Shown here one piece after another: positions 54,760 to 63,971 of a stretch of 64,000 bases of DNA; the first letter of the stretch is position 1; every line of letters starts with the position of its first letter. Both the position numbers and the translations under genes were made by a program. The stretch is from assembly GCA_013284265.1 (NCBI GenBank), contig JABTBR010000001.1:298718-362717 (forward strand), given 5' to 3'. Origin of the DNA: Oxalobacteraceae bacterium (GTDB lineage: Bacteria > Pseudomonadota > Gammaproteobacteria > Burkholderiales > Burkholderiaceae_D). The notes under the pieces are model-generated. The model was not told where the DNA came from, searched no databases, and saw only the letters and a program-made list of their open reading frames with translations.

Positions 54760-55401
54760 CTACGCCTGGCTGGATGCTTCGGCGGCTTTGATGTCAGCCA
54801 TCGCAATGACCAGGTCTTCCCCGGTCAGGTATTCCTTCACTGGAAAACCATCTTCCAGCGCAACGACCGCTCCTTCTGCCACCGGGATATTGCTGTCGGC
54901 AATGCCAGTCGGCATCGTTGGCATAAAGGCGAAGTGCGGGAAGATGCATTTCCCTTGCTGCGTAATCTCGCGTAGCGTTCTTGGCGCGGCGCGCAGCAGG
55001 CCGTTGCGTACATGACGCTGGCGATCCTCGCTGCGCTGCTTGAGCGCTGTGCTCAGGCGGACGATTTCGCTGTTCAGGCGATCGGCCTCGGCTTGCAGGC
55101 CGCGCAAGGCCTCATCGCTCAGGGCGTCTTCCCATTGCGTCAGTTTCAACTGGCCGCGTTTGTGCAGGGCTTGCCGCTGCAGGTCGATCTCAAGCGTGGC
55201 GACACGGGTTTGATGCGCCTCCAGCGTCTGTGCGTCGTGGACGTCGCCGCCCGCGCGCTGCCATTTGTCGCCGAAGTCGAATACCAGCCCGTCAAAGTAG
55301 AAATACATCGGCAGGCCTTGGTCGAGCACCTGGCGGGTGGTCTTGCTCCAACGCTTGGCAAGTTCTGCCAGCGTTAGCGTGAGGGGTTCATTGATGGGCA
55401 T
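54760..55401 (-). CDS. Hypothetical cytoplasmic protein with central coiled coil
   Basis: A 213-residue protein. An N-terminal HTH-like region (LTLAELAKRWSKTTRQVLDQGLPMYFYFDG) is followed by a helical, Glu/Gln/Arg-rich coiled coil (about 60-130) and a C-terminal region. Not recognised; overall layout resembles small DNA-binding proteins. Convergent with the transporter gene. Confidence 0.6.
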   Translation of the reverse strand: MPINEPLTLTLAELAKRWSKTTRQVLDQGLPMYFYFDGLVFDFGDKWQRAGGDVHDAQTLEAHQTRVATLEIDLQRQALHKRGQLKLTQWEDALSDEALRGLQAEADRLNSEIVRLSTALKQRSEDRQRHVRNGLLRAAPRTLREITQQGKCIFPHFAFMPTMPTGIADSNIPVAEGAVVALEDGFPVKEYLTGEDLVIAMADIKAAEASSQA

Positions 55402-55661
55402 GGTTGCGCGTTGAGGTCTTTAAATCAGGGCCGTAATTTTCTCACAATCGGGATGGGGGGATCGATTTATTGGACCGCCCGCCCGGTGCAGCTGCATCGG
55501 GCATGGAATGCGCGCTCCCGGCTGTGGATATCTTGTTGCTGCTAAAAAAGTGCGCAGTAGGACTTTTCTGTTTTTGAAACAATGACTTGGAATGGAAGCC
55601 GGAACTTTGTTAACAAGCTTATTCACAGTTTTTGGGGAAAACTGTGCGGGGGCGCGGGAGC
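55402..55661. other. Intergenic region, nothing recognised
   Basis: 260 bases between the hypothetical protein and the P450 gene. No RNA gene, terminator or repeat seen. Confidence 0.4.
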
Positions 55662-57122
55662 TCAACGATCCGCTTCCTGGCGCCGGCGCAGCCGCATTCG
55701 CATGCCTGCCGGCGCCATCACAAAGCCCATCAGCTCGCGCGCCTCGCCGCCATCCGGCGCGGTAACGGACTCGATGTCGAAATTGGCCAGCAGCATGGCC
55801 AGCCCGATCTTGATTTCGAGCATAGCCAGATAGCGTCCCGGGCAGGTGCGCACGCCCGCGCCGAACGGCGTGCTGAGTTTTTTGTCGACCGCATCGGCGC
55901 CGGTCTGCAGCCAGCGTTCCGGTTCGAAAGCGCCGGCGCGTACGACCTTGCCATCGTCCACGCTGTCGTGGCGCAGCACGCACCAGACCAGTCCGCCTTT
56001 GGGCAGCAGCACATCGCCGACCACCGTATCGCGCAAGGCTTCCAGCGGAATGAAGGGCGCCACCGGCTTGAGCCGCATGGCTTCCTGCGCGCAGGCATCC
56101 AGATAGTCGAGCGAGTCCATCTGCTCGATGCTGAAGGCGGCCACGTCCGGCGCGAGCCGGCGCACTTCCTCCTGGGCCTTGAGCAGCGCGGCCGGATGGC
56201 GCCGCAGCAGGTAGAGCATCCAGGTCATCGTATTGGCGGTGGTGTCTTCGCCGGCCAGCAGCATGGTGCTGACATTGCCCGCCACCCCAATATCGTCGAC
56301 GCCGCTACCACCCTCATCGGCGGCCGCGATCATCGCTTCGAGCAGATTGGGCGGGCGCTGGCGCCGCTCCGGTTGCGCCGCCATGCGCGCCCTGGCTGCG
56401 GCGATCAGTTCTTCGATGGCGCTGCGCAAGGCGGTCACGCTGCGGTCGAGCCGGCGGTCCTGTGGAAGCTTGAAATAGCGCCAGTAGGGAAACACGGCGA
56501 TGCTGCGGCGCGCCACCGCGGGCAGGATGATGTCCATATGGCGCTGGATCACGTCTTCGCCGCCGTCCATGGTGTTGACATTGGTGCCGAAGGCCAGGCC
56601 GGCGATGATGTCCACCGTGTAGCGCTTCAGGTCGTCCATCAGGTCGATGGTTTTGTCTTGCTGGGCAGCCAGCTGCCAGCGCTGCCGCAGGCGCTGGGCC
56701 ACGCTCACCAGCGCGGGAAAGTAAGCCTTGATCGCATGCGGTGCGAAACCGGCCATGACCATGCGGCGCTGGTCGCGCCAGGCTTTGCCCTCGGCCAGGA
56801 ACAGGCCGGGAATGCCGCCCATTTCATCGGAGACGATGCGCGTGATCATGGGGCGGCGGAAACCGTCCGGACGGTCGCGCAGGATGGTATTGACGGCAAT
56901 GTGGTCCGACACCACCAGCATCGGCGTGCGTCCCATGCGCAGGCATAGCAGCGGGCCGTACTGGCGGCACCAGCTTTCGATATCGAGGTGGATCCGCTCC
57001 GGCCTGACCTGCAACAGATTGCCCACCAGCGGCCAGGGGCGCGGGCCGGGCAGTTGTGCGACGGTGCGCAGACCGTTATGCGCGTTGGTGGGTACAAACA
57101 TGGTGTTCAGCTTAGATTCCAT
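55662..57122 (-). CDS. Cytochrome P450
   Basis: A 486-residue haem monooxygenase. LPGPRPWPLVGNLLQV near the N-terminus without a membrane anchor, I-helix LLAGEDTTANT (290-295), K-helix EAMR (347-350) and haem ligand FGAGVRTCPGRYLA with Cys427. The start at 57122 is preferred because AGAGGG lies upstream. It diverges from an AraC regulator, which probably controls it. No ferredoxin or reductase gene is in the window, so its electron partners are elsewhere. The substrate is unknown; the neighbours suggest aliphatic or lipid-like compounds. Confidence 0.92.
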   Translation of the reverse strand: MESKLNTMFVPTNAHNGLRTVAQLPGPRPWPLVGNLLQVRPERIHLDIESWCRQYGPLLCLRMGRTPMLVVSDHIAVNTILRDRPDGFRRPMITRIVSDEMGGIPGLFLAEGKAWRDQRRMVMAGFAPHAIKAYFPALVSVAQRLRQRWQLAAQQDKTIDLMDDLKRYTVDIIAGLAFGTNVNTMDGGEDVIQRHMDIILPAVARRSIAVFPYWRYFKLPQDRRLDRSVTALRSAIEELIAAARARMAAQPERRQRPPNLLEAMIAAADEGGSGVDDIGVAGNVSTMLLAGEDTTANTMTWMLYLLRRHPAALLKAQEEVRRLAPDVAAFSIEQMDSLDYLDACAQEAMRLKPVAPFIPLEALRDTVVGDVLLPKGGLVWCVLRHDSVDDGKVVRAGAFEPERWLQTGADAVDKKLSTPFGAGVRTCPGRYLAMLEIKIGLAMLLANFDIESVTAPDGGEARELMGFVMAPAGMRMRLRRRQEADR

Positions 57123-57252
57123 CGGCATCCCTCTCAATAGTGTTGTTGCTACTGTAATGGGGAGACCTTGCCAGGTATTGAACGTTTGCGACAAAAGCAG
57201 TATGGTCGCAGCTTCTGTCGTATTTTTTATAGTACTCCAAAGAAAGACCATC
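57123..57252. promoter_or_regulatory. Divergent promoter region P450/AraC
   Basis: 130 bases between the two divergent starts. Likely contains the regulator's binding sites; I could not identify a convincing pair of direct repeats. Confidence 0.35.
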
Positions 57253-58104
57253 ATGTCTGCCGCTCCTGATCCGCCGCGCAACGCCCGCCTGCTGGTGCCC
57301 AAGCTGTCGCTGTCGTCCTGCGTGCGCGCCTTCGTTACGCGTAACACCGTGGTCGAGCCGCTGGTCGACGCGGCGGCGCGCCTGAACCGGTTTCCCGCCA
57401 CGCCGATGTGCGTGCTGGTCTGGTATATGGCGGGCGAGGCGGAAATGGTCGAGCCGCCGCGCGGCTCGGTGCCGCCGTGGAGCCAGGTGCTGCTGATGGG
57501 GCCGCAAACGCGGCCCTGCGTCACCTACAATCCCGGTCCCGTCCATATCTTCATGGCGGTGCTGTATCCGCAAGCCCTGCATGCGCTGTGCGGCGTCGAT
57601 CTGGCCAGGCTGGTCGACCGCTGGATGCCGCTGGAGCAGGTGCTCGATGCGCGCTGGGCCGCGCTGTCCGACGCGGTGCTGGCGGCGCCCGATGACGAGG
57701 CGCGTCAACAGATCGTCGAAGCCTTTCTCGATCCGCTGTGGCAGGCCGCGCGCGGCAACGATGCCGGCTCCGGCGCGGCTGACTGGGTGCGCCATCTGGC
57801 GCTGCGGGCCGCCACGGGATTGGGCAGCGGCGTACGCAATATCGAACGCCGCATCAAGGCCTGGGCCGGCCAGCCGATGCGCCGCTTGCGCCGCATGCAG
57901 CGCGCCGAGCAATCCTTCTTCGATGCCCGTAACGAGTATATGGATGGCAAAGTCTGCTGGTCCGATGTCGCCACGCGCGGCGGCTATACCGACCAGGCCC
58001 ATCTGTGCCGCGAAACCCGCGAAATCACCGGTCTCAGCCCGGCGGAACTGGCCAAGGCCAGCCGCGATGAGGAAAGTATGTGGATTTACCGGGTCTGGCG
58101 GTAG
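57253..58104 (+). CDS. AraC-family transcriptional regulator
   Basis: A 283-residue protein: an N-terminal effector-binding domain (VWYMAGEAEMVEPPRGSVPPW, a cupin-like segment with GPQTRPCVTYNPGPV) and a C-terminal AraC HTH (WSDVATRGGYTDQAHLCRET, EITGLSPAEL). Divergent from the P450 gene, the usual arrangement for its activator. Confidence 0.88.
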   Translation: MSAAPDPPRNARLLVPKLSLSSCVRAFVTRNTVVEPLVDAAARLNRFPATPMCVLVWYMAGEAEMVEPPRGSVPPWSQVLLMGPQTRPCVTYNPGPVHIFMAVLYPQALHALCGVDLARLVDRWMPLEQVLDARWAALSDAVLAAPDDEARQQIVEAFLDPLWQAARGNDAGSGAADWVRHLALRAATGLGSGVRNIERRIKAWAGQPMRRLRRMQRAEQSFFDARNEYMDGKVCWSDVATRGGYTDQAHLCRETREITGLSPAELAKASRDEESMWIYRVWR

Positions 58105-58210
58105 TCGCCAAAGCCGGTCAGCGCCGCACACCGCGGCGGCTGCCATCGGCGCATCAGCCTGCCAGATCGGCAAGCCTGCGCCGCTGAAGGCCAGCAGCTG
58201 TGGCGCCGCC

Positions 58211-59689
58211 TTACAGCATCGGCAGGCGCAGCGAATCGACCACCTTGCGTATCAGCCAGCTGCGCTTGCCGGTGTAGGGCGGGAAGAACAGCTTGATCAG
58301 CATCAGCGGCGTCGCGCGCAGCACGCCGCGTTCGTGCGAGAAGGCCTTGAAACCGTACTCGCCGTGGGCGTTGCCGATGCCGGAATTGTTCACGCCACCG
58401 AAGGGCAGATTGCCGTGTGCGAAATGGGCCACGACATGATTCACGCAGGCGCCGCCGGAACTGGTCTGCTTGAGCACCTTGTCGATAACCGCCTTGCGCC
58501 GGCTCCAGATGTACAGGGCCAGCGGCTTGGGTTCGGCATTGATGCCGGCGATGACTTCATCCAGATCGTGGTAGGCGATGATGGGCAGCAGCGGGCCGAA
58601 AATTTCCTCCGACAGGATCGCGGCGCCGGCCGGGATATTCTCCAGCAGGGTAGGGGCGACATAGCACTGCGCCTCGTCCACGCCGCCGCCGGCGCGCACC
58701 ACGGCGCCACGGTCGAGCGCATCGTTGAGCAGTCCCGCGACGCGGCGCGTGTGGCGGCGGTTGACGATGCGGGCCAGGTCGGTGCTGCGCTTCTGCGCGG
58801 CCGAACCGATGCCGTAGCGCGCCTGCAGCACGCCGCGGCAGGCTTCGATAAAGGCTTCCTTGACCGAGGTATGCACGTAGACATGGTCGGGCGCCACGCA
58901 GGTCTGGCCGTTGTTGAGGAATTTGCCCCACATGATGGTCTCGGCGGCCAGCGCCAGGTTGGCGCTTTCGTCGACGATGGTGGGCGACTTGCCGCCCAGT
59001 TCCAGGGTCACGCTGCACAGGTGGCGCGCGGCTGCGGCCATCACCAGCTTGCCCACGGCGGGCGAACCGGTGAAGAAGATATGGTCGAAGGGTAGCTCCA
59101 GCAGCGCGTGCGAAGTCGGCTGGCTGCCCTCGAACAGCGCCACCTGGTCCTGCGCGAACACCGTGCCGATAATGCGCGCCATCAGCGCCGACACGGCCGG
59201 CGTCATTTCCGACGGTTTGATGATGACGGTATTGCCGGCCGCCAGCGCCGATACCAGTGGACCGAAGCACAGGCTCAACGGATAGTTCCACGGCGCGATG
59301 ATCAGCACCCGGCCGCGCGGCTGATACTGCACCGAGCCGCGCGTGCCCAGCATGGTGGTGGTGGGCCAGACGCCGCGCGGTTTCATCCAGCGTTTCAGGC
59401 GGCCCAGCACGTGGCGGATTTCTTCCATCACGGGCAGAAATTCGGAAGCTTCGACTTCGGCCGGAGGCTTGCGGTAATCCTGGTCGAAGGCCTGGTAGAA
59501 GGCTTCGCGGTTGGCCAGCAGGGCGTCGCGCAGGCGTTTGATGCGCGCGATGCGCTGGGCAGCGGTCGATTCGCGCCATTGCAGCGCGGTGGCGCGCTGG
59601 GCCGCGAAGGTATCGGCGATATGCTGCGGGTCGGCTTCCTGTTCGTTGACCGAAGCGGCGGCAGGCAGGGATTGGTGATGCTCGATCAT
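58211..59689 (-). CDS. NAD(P)-dependent aldehyde dehydrogenase (class 3/coniferyl-aldehyde type)
   Basis: A 492-residue enzyme oxidising aldehydes to acids. IAPWNYPLSL (Rossmann), FFTGSPAVGK, LELGGKSP with Glu230 and NNGQTCVAPDHV with catalytic Cys264. The C-terminus SWLIRKVVDSLRLPML is typical of class-3-like/coniferyl aldehyde dehydrogenases that act on fatty or aromatic aldehydes. Fits the step between P450 and acyl-CoA synthetase. Confidence 0.9.
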   Translation of the reverse strand: MIEHHQSLPAAASVNEQEADPQHIADTFAAQRATALQWRESTAAQRIARIKRLRDALLANREAFYQAFDQDYRKPPAEVEASEFLPVMEEIRHVLGRLKRWMKPRGVWPTTTMLGTRGSVQYQPRGRVLIIAPWNYPLSLCFGPLVSALAAGNTVIIKPSEMTPAVSALMARIIGTVFAQDQVALFEGSQPTSHALLELPFDHIFFTGSPAVGKLVMAAAARHLCSVTLELGGKSPTIVDESANLALAAETIMWGKFLNNGQTCVAPDHVYVHTSVKEAFIEACRGVLQARYGIGSAAQKRSTDLARIVNRRHTRRVAGLLNDALDRGAVVRAGGGVDEAQCYVAPTLLENIPAGAAILSEEIFGPLLPIIAYHDLDEVIAGINAEPKPLALYIWSRRKAVIDKVLKQTSSGGACVNHVVAHFAHGNLPFGGVNNSGIGNAHGEYGFKAFSHERGVLRATPLMLIKLFFPPYTGKRSWLIRKVVDSLRLPML

Positions 59690-59997
59690 GGCTGGCTTTC
59701 TTACTGATGGACGCGCCAGCGTAGCACGGGAAAAGAAGCTTTTTTTACATGGTTATTCTAATTTGCACACGTGGGTGAGCTGGCATGGCGGGGTGATGAG
59801 GGCGTGGCTCCCGAGGCCCGTATGATGGCCGCTCAAGCCATGGTTGTGGCATTGCGCCTGTTGCGCGCGGGCCAGTGGCAGCAGACCAAAACCCACGGCG
59901 TAACCCTGGGGTCTGACCCGGCGGGTCAGACCCCGGCTCTTTGCCGTGGGTTCTAACAGCGCCGTGGCACGCTAAAGCTAGCTGCCTGCCAGATGGA
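59690..59997. other. Intergenic region holding the dispersed palindromic repeat
   Basis: 308 bases between the aldehyde dehydrogenase and the second AraC regulator (which converges from the right). No gene. Contains the repeat at 59890-59952. Confidence 0.6.
59890..59952. repeat. Nested palindromic dispersed repeat (GGGGTCTGACCC family)
   Basis: Outer inverted repeat AACCCACGGC (59890-59899) / GCCGTGGGTT (59943-59952), both 10 bp perfect, enclosing an inner 12-bp perfect inverted repeat GGGGTCTGACCC (59908-59919) / GGGTCAGACCCC (59923-59934). Copies start at 63971 (cut by the window end) and, degenerate, at 4379. Confidence 0.8.
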
Positions 59998-61020
59998 TCA
60001 CGCGTCCGCATGTTCACCAGTGAGCTGCTTGCGCACCTGCCGCGGCGTCAAGGTGAACCAGCGCTGGCACGCGCGGCTGAAGGTGCTCTGGTCGGCAAAG
60101 CCCAGCATGAAGGCCACCTGTCCCAGCGCGATCTGTTCCTGCGCCAGGTATTGGCGCGCCAGCTCCTGCCGCGTATCGTCCAGCAGCTGCTGGAAGGAAG
60201 TGCCTTCTTCCTGCAGGCGGCGCTGCAGCGTGCGTTCGCTGATGCACAGCGCCTCGGCCGCGATGCTGCGCTGCGGATCGCCATCGGGCAGACTGCGCAC
60301 GATGATGTCGCGCACCTTGGGCGTGATCTTGCTGCTGTCCATCTGCTGCAAAAACTCTCCTGCGAAACGCTCATGCAGTTCCGCCATGCGCGCGTTCGAG
60401 GCGGGCAGCGGCGCTTCCAGATCGGCCGCGCAGAACAGGATGCCGTGGTCGGCCGCGCCAAACTGCAGCGCGCCATTGAAGGCTTGCGTGTAGGGCGCCA
60501 GGTCGGCCGGCGCCTCATGCAGGAAATTCACCTGCACCGGACTGAGTGGCTTGCCGCTGATCCAGCGGCAGATATTCAAGATCGTAATCAGGATGAATTC
60601 ATAGCGCTGGCGCGGAATCGGCAGCAGGCCGCCTTCCATGCGCAGGCGTAGCCAGTGGCCACGCGGCTCGGCCTCCATGGTAAAGCAGGTGGCGTCGCTG
60701 ATGATGCGGATATAGCGCACAAAGCGCTGCAAGGCGCCCAGCATGTCCGGCGCCGTCATCATGGTGTAGGTGAGCAGATCCAGGCTGCCCGGGCGCGGGC
60801 AGTCCGAACCGGCCAGCGCGATCGCCGGATTGCCGGAGCGCTCGGTAATCACATTCCACAGGCGGCTCAGCTGATCGCTTTCAAAGCGGTGGTGCGGGTC
60901 GCGTGCCGCCTCCAGGTCGATTCCCGCCTCGACGAACAGGGCCTGGGCATCCAGGCCCAGCGTGGTCAGCATCGCCGAGATACTGTTCAGCCATGCACCG
61001 GCCGTTGTTGCTTGTGTCAT
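59998..61020 (-). CDS. AraC-type regulator with arabinose-binding-like N-terminus (OruR type)
   Basis: A 340-residue protein. The N-terminal ~190 residues (LTTLGLDAQALFVEAGIDLEAARDP...) match the arabinose-binding-like domain of OruR/ArgR-type AraC regulators, and the C-terminal HTH is clear (SIAAEALCISERTLQRRLQEEG, GQVAFMLGFADQSTFSRACQRW). Divergent from the acyl-CoA synthetase gene, which it probably regulates. Confidence 0.9.
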   Translation of the reverse strand: MTQATTAGAWLNSISAMLTTLGLDAQALFVEAGIDLEAARDPHHRFESDQLSRLWNVITERSGNPAIALAGSDCPRPGSLDLLTYTMMTAPDMLGALQRFVRYIRIISDATCFTMEAEPRGHWLRLRMEGGLLPIPRQRYEFILITILNICRWISGKPLSPVQVNFLHEAPADLAPYTQAFNGALQFGAADHGILFCAADLEAPLPASNARMAELHERFAGEFLQQMDSSKITPKVRDIIVRSLPDGDPQRSIAAEALCISERTLQRRLQEEGTSFQQLLDDTRQELARQYLAQEQIALGQVAFMLGFADQSTFSRACQRWFTLTPRQVRKQLTGEHADA

Positions 61021-61237
61021 CCCCAGATTCTCCGTTTTCTCTTTTTTACGACAAATTCGGGCTTGTCTTTCCGGGACAAGAATCTGGCCCGGCCAGCCAA
61101 GACGCTGTTTTCAGGCGCGCCTACAGTGGCTATTAGAAAACAACTCGTCGCTTTGAGAAATATTAACACCTTTGCCGACATAGAAAACCCGTATCGCCGG
61201 AGGCGGCGACGTGGCCGCGGCAAGCATGGAGACAACA
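61021..61237. promoter_or_regulatory. Divergent promoter region AraC/acyl-CoA synthetase
   Basis: 217 bases with no gene. An AT-rich stretch around 61125-61170 may hold promoter elements for the synthetase; no convincing operator pair identified. Confidence 0.35.
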
Positions 61238-62890
61238 ATGGACCACACCAACACACCCGCGCTGGCAGGGCAGATGATGCGCCAGCCCCTGCTCATTTCC
61301 GCGCTGCTGCGCCACGCCGACCGCTATTACGGCAGCCGCGAAATCGTGTCGCGCCGCGAGGACGGCTCGCTGCACCGCTACACCTGGCGCGACTGCCACA
61401 GCCGCACGCGCCGCCTGGCCAAGGCCCTGGGCGCGCTGGGCGTGCAGGCCGGCGAACGGGTCGCCACGCTGGCCTGGAACGGCTACCGTCACCTGGAGCT
61501 GTATTACGCCATCTCCGGCTCCGGCGCGGTGATGCACACGATTAATCCGCGCCTGCACGCCGAACAGCTGGCCTTCATCATCAACGATGCGCAGGACAGC
61601 ATTGTGTTCTTCGAGCGCTCGATGCTGCTGCTGATCGCCACCATCGCACCCGCCTGTCCGAGCGTGAAAGCCTTTGTGCTGCTGGGCGACGCGGGCGAAC
61701 GTCCCGACATGCTGCGCATTCCGAATGTACTGTGCTACGAGGAGCTGATCGCCGGCCACCCCGACGACTACGAATGGCCGCTGCTCGACGAGCAAGCCGC
61801 TTCCAGCCTGTGCTACACCTCCGGCACCACCGGCAATCCCAAGGGCGTGCTGTACTCGCACCGTTCCACCATGCTGCATTCCTATGCGTCGGTAATGCCG
61901 GACGCGCTCAATCTGTCTTCGCGCGACTGCATCATGCCGGTGGTGCCGATGTTCCATGTGAATGCCTGGGGGCTGCCGTATTCGGCGGCGCTGGTGGGCG
62001 CCAAGCTGGTGCTGCCGGGCGCCGCGCTCGACGGCAAGTCGCTGTACGAGCTGTGCGAACGCGAAGGCGTGACCGTGTCGGCCGGCGTGCCTACCATCTG
62101 GCTTGGCCTGCTCGACCATGCGCGCGAGCAGGGCCTGGGCTTCCGCAGCTTCCGCCGCGCGGTGGTGGGCGGTTCCGCCTGTCCGCCGGCGATGATGGAA
62201 GCCTTCCGCAGCCGCCACCAGATCGAGGTGGTGCATGCCTTTGGCATGACCGAACTGTCGCCCGTAGGTACGGTCTGCACGCTGCAGGCGCATCACCTCG
62301 ATCTGCCCGAGCATGAGCAGCGCCAGATCCTGCAATCGCAGGGCCGGGTGCTGTTCGGCGTCGACATGAAAGTGACCGGCGACGATGGCGCCGAACTGCC
62401 GTGGGATGGCCAGGCCAGCGGCCACCTGATGGTGCGCGGCCCCTGGGTGATCGGGGCTTACTACGGCCAGGCCGCCAACAGCGCGCTCGACGAGGGCTGG
62501 TTCGCCACCGGCGACGTGGCCAGCATCAGCGCCGACGGCTATCTGCGCATCACCGACCGCAGCAAGGACGTGATCAAGTCCGGCGGCGAATGGATCGGCT
62601 CCATCGACCTGGAGAACATCGCCATGGCGCATCCGGGCGTACAGCAGGCCGCCTGCATCGGCGTGTTCCATCCCAAATGGGACGAGCGTCCGCTGCTGGT
62701 GGTGGTGCGCAAGCCCGGCGCCCTGGTCGACCGCGCCGCGCTGCTCGATTACTACAGCGGCAAGATCGCCAAATGGTGGACGCCGGACGATGTGGTCTTC
62801 GTCGATACGCTGCCGGTCGGCGCCACCGGCAAGGTGCTGAAGAACCGTATCCGCGAACAGTTCCGCGACTACCGCCTGCCCACTGCCTGA
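61238..62890 (+). CDS. Acyl-CoA synthetase (AMP-forming, medium/long-chain)
   Basis: A 550-residue ANL-superfamily ligase; the start at 61238 has GGAG 6 bases upstream. The AMP-binding signature is [16 protein letters not shown], with [38 protein letters not shown] and the C-terminal catalytic Lys in [12 protein letters not shown]. Activates a carboxylic acid to its CoA thioester for beta-oxidation or a related route. Confidence 0.92.
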   Translation: MDHTNTPALAGQMMRQPLLISALLRHADRYYGSREIVSRREDGSLHRYTWRDCHSRTRRLAKALGALGVQAGERVATLAWNGYRHLELYYAISGSGAVMHTINPRLHAEQLAFIINDAQDSIVFFERSMLLLIATIAPACPSVKAFVLLGDAGERPDMLRIPNVLCYEELIAGHPDDYEWPLLDEQAASSLCYTSGTTGNPKGVLYSHRSTMLHSYASVMPDALNLSSRDCIMPVVPMFHVNAWGLPYSAALVGAKLVLPGAALDGKSLYELCEREGVTVSAGVPTIWLGLLDHAREQGLGFRSFRRAVVGGSACPPAMMEAFRSRHQIEVVHAFGMTELSPVGTVCTLQAHHLDLPEHEQRQILQSQGRVLFGVDMKVTGDDGAELPWDGQASGHLMVRGPWVIGAYYGQAANSALDEGWFATGDVASISADGYLRITDRSKDVIKSGGEWIGSIDLENIAMAHPGVQQAACIGVFHPKWDERPLLVVVRKPGALVDRAALLDYYSGKIAKWWTPDDVVFVDTLPVGATGKVLKNRIREQFRDYRLPTA

Positions 62891-62935
62891 CCCCAGCGCC
62901 CAGCGGGCGCCATCCCTGCCAGTTTATCTGTACCG

Positions 62936-62969
62936 CGAGCCCGTTTCACCTCACGGCGGGACTCGTTTT
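62936..62969 (+). terminator. Likely terminator of the acyl-CoA synthetase gene
   Basis: CGAGCCCG pairs with CGGG-A-CTCG (one bulged base) followed by TTTT. A GCGCCC/GGGCGC hairpin lies just upstream. Confidence 0.55.
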
Positions 62970-63026
62970 GTCAAAAAAAGTGAGAAAAACTAAAAAACGA
63001 TACAAATCGATAACGGAGATGATGTG

Positions 63027-63971
63027 ATGAAGAGGACAGCAGCAGTACTGGCCATGGCCACCCTGAGTTCAATCGCGGCGGCGCAGAGCCAGGTCCAGAT
63101 GTACGGCATTATCGATCTCAATGTAGGCAAGGATATCGGCAGCTCCGGCCTGCGCCAGGCCAATGGCACGGTCAGCCGGATTGGCTTTAACGGCAGCGAA
63201 GACCTGGGCAATGGCATGACCGCCTTCTTCGACCTGCTGCACCGCTTTAATCCGGACACCGGCATGAACAACGGCGGCACCGGCGGCCCGGCCGGTCCGT
63301 TCTGGGCCGGCGGCTCGGTGGTGGGCCTGAGCGGCAGCTACGGCAAGATTATCCTGGGCCGCGCCGTGGCCGAAGCGGCGATCGGTTCGCAGATCCTGAG
63401 CGACCCCTGGTTCTGGGACAACGTCACCAGCTCCTACCCGATCACCAGCGGCGCGATTGGCCATGTCTGGTACAACAACTCGGTCAGCTACGAGTACAGC
63501 CGCAACGGCTTCTCGCTGGGCGTGCAGGAGGCCGACATGGACAGCAATTCCCTGTATGGCCCGATGACATCGCGCCCCGTCAATGGCTATGTGCGTTATG
63601 CGGCGAACGGCATGGCCATCGGCATGGGGCACGAGAAGACCGGCGAAGGCGGCGCGCGCTGGACCACCATCGATGGCAGCCTCCCGCTGGGCAAGGGCTC
63701 GTTCAGCGGCCTGGTGGGTGCGGGCCGCAACGCGGCCGACCAGCGCGTGCGCAGCCTCTATCTTTCCAGCAGCACGCCGGTGGGCGCCTACACCTTCGTG
63801 CTGGCCTATGGGCGGGTGCGCACGGCCGACATGCTGACCACGTCCAAGGTGGCGGCCGGTGCATACTATGCGCTGTCCAAGCGCACCAGCGTGTACACCA
63901 ATGTGGCGCGCGACGCCAAGGTGCCGGCCAACTATTTGGGTTATGAGTTTGGTATTCGACATACTTTTTGA
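63027..63971 (+). CDS. Gram-negative porin (Burkholderiales type)
   Basis: A 314-residue outer-membrane protein: signal peptide MKRTAAVLAMATLSSIAAAQ, mature start QVQMYGIIDLNVG, alternating beta-strands, VSRIGFNGSEDLGNGMTAFF and the terminal phenylalanine (YEFGIRHTF) required for outer-membrane assembly. Trimeric general porin of the OmpC-like beta-proteobacterial family. GGAG lies 8 bases before the ATG. Follows the acyl-CoA synthetase and may import its substrate. Confidence 0.92.
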   Translation: MKRTAAVLAMATLSSIAAAQSQVQMYGIIDLNVGKDIGSSGLRQANGTVSRIGFNGSEDLGNGMTAFFDLLHRFNPDTGMNNGGTGGPAGPFWAGGSVVGLSGSYGKIILGRAVAEAAIGSQILSDPWFWDNVTSSYPITSGAIGHVWYNNSVSYEYSRNGFSLGVQEADMDSNSLYGPMTSRPVNGYVRYAANGMAIGMGHEKTGEGGARWTTIDGSLPLGKGSFSGLVGAGRNAADQRVRSLYLSSSTPVGAYTFVLAYGRVRTADMLTTSKVAAGAYYALSKRTSVYTNVARDAKVPANYLGYEFGIRHTF

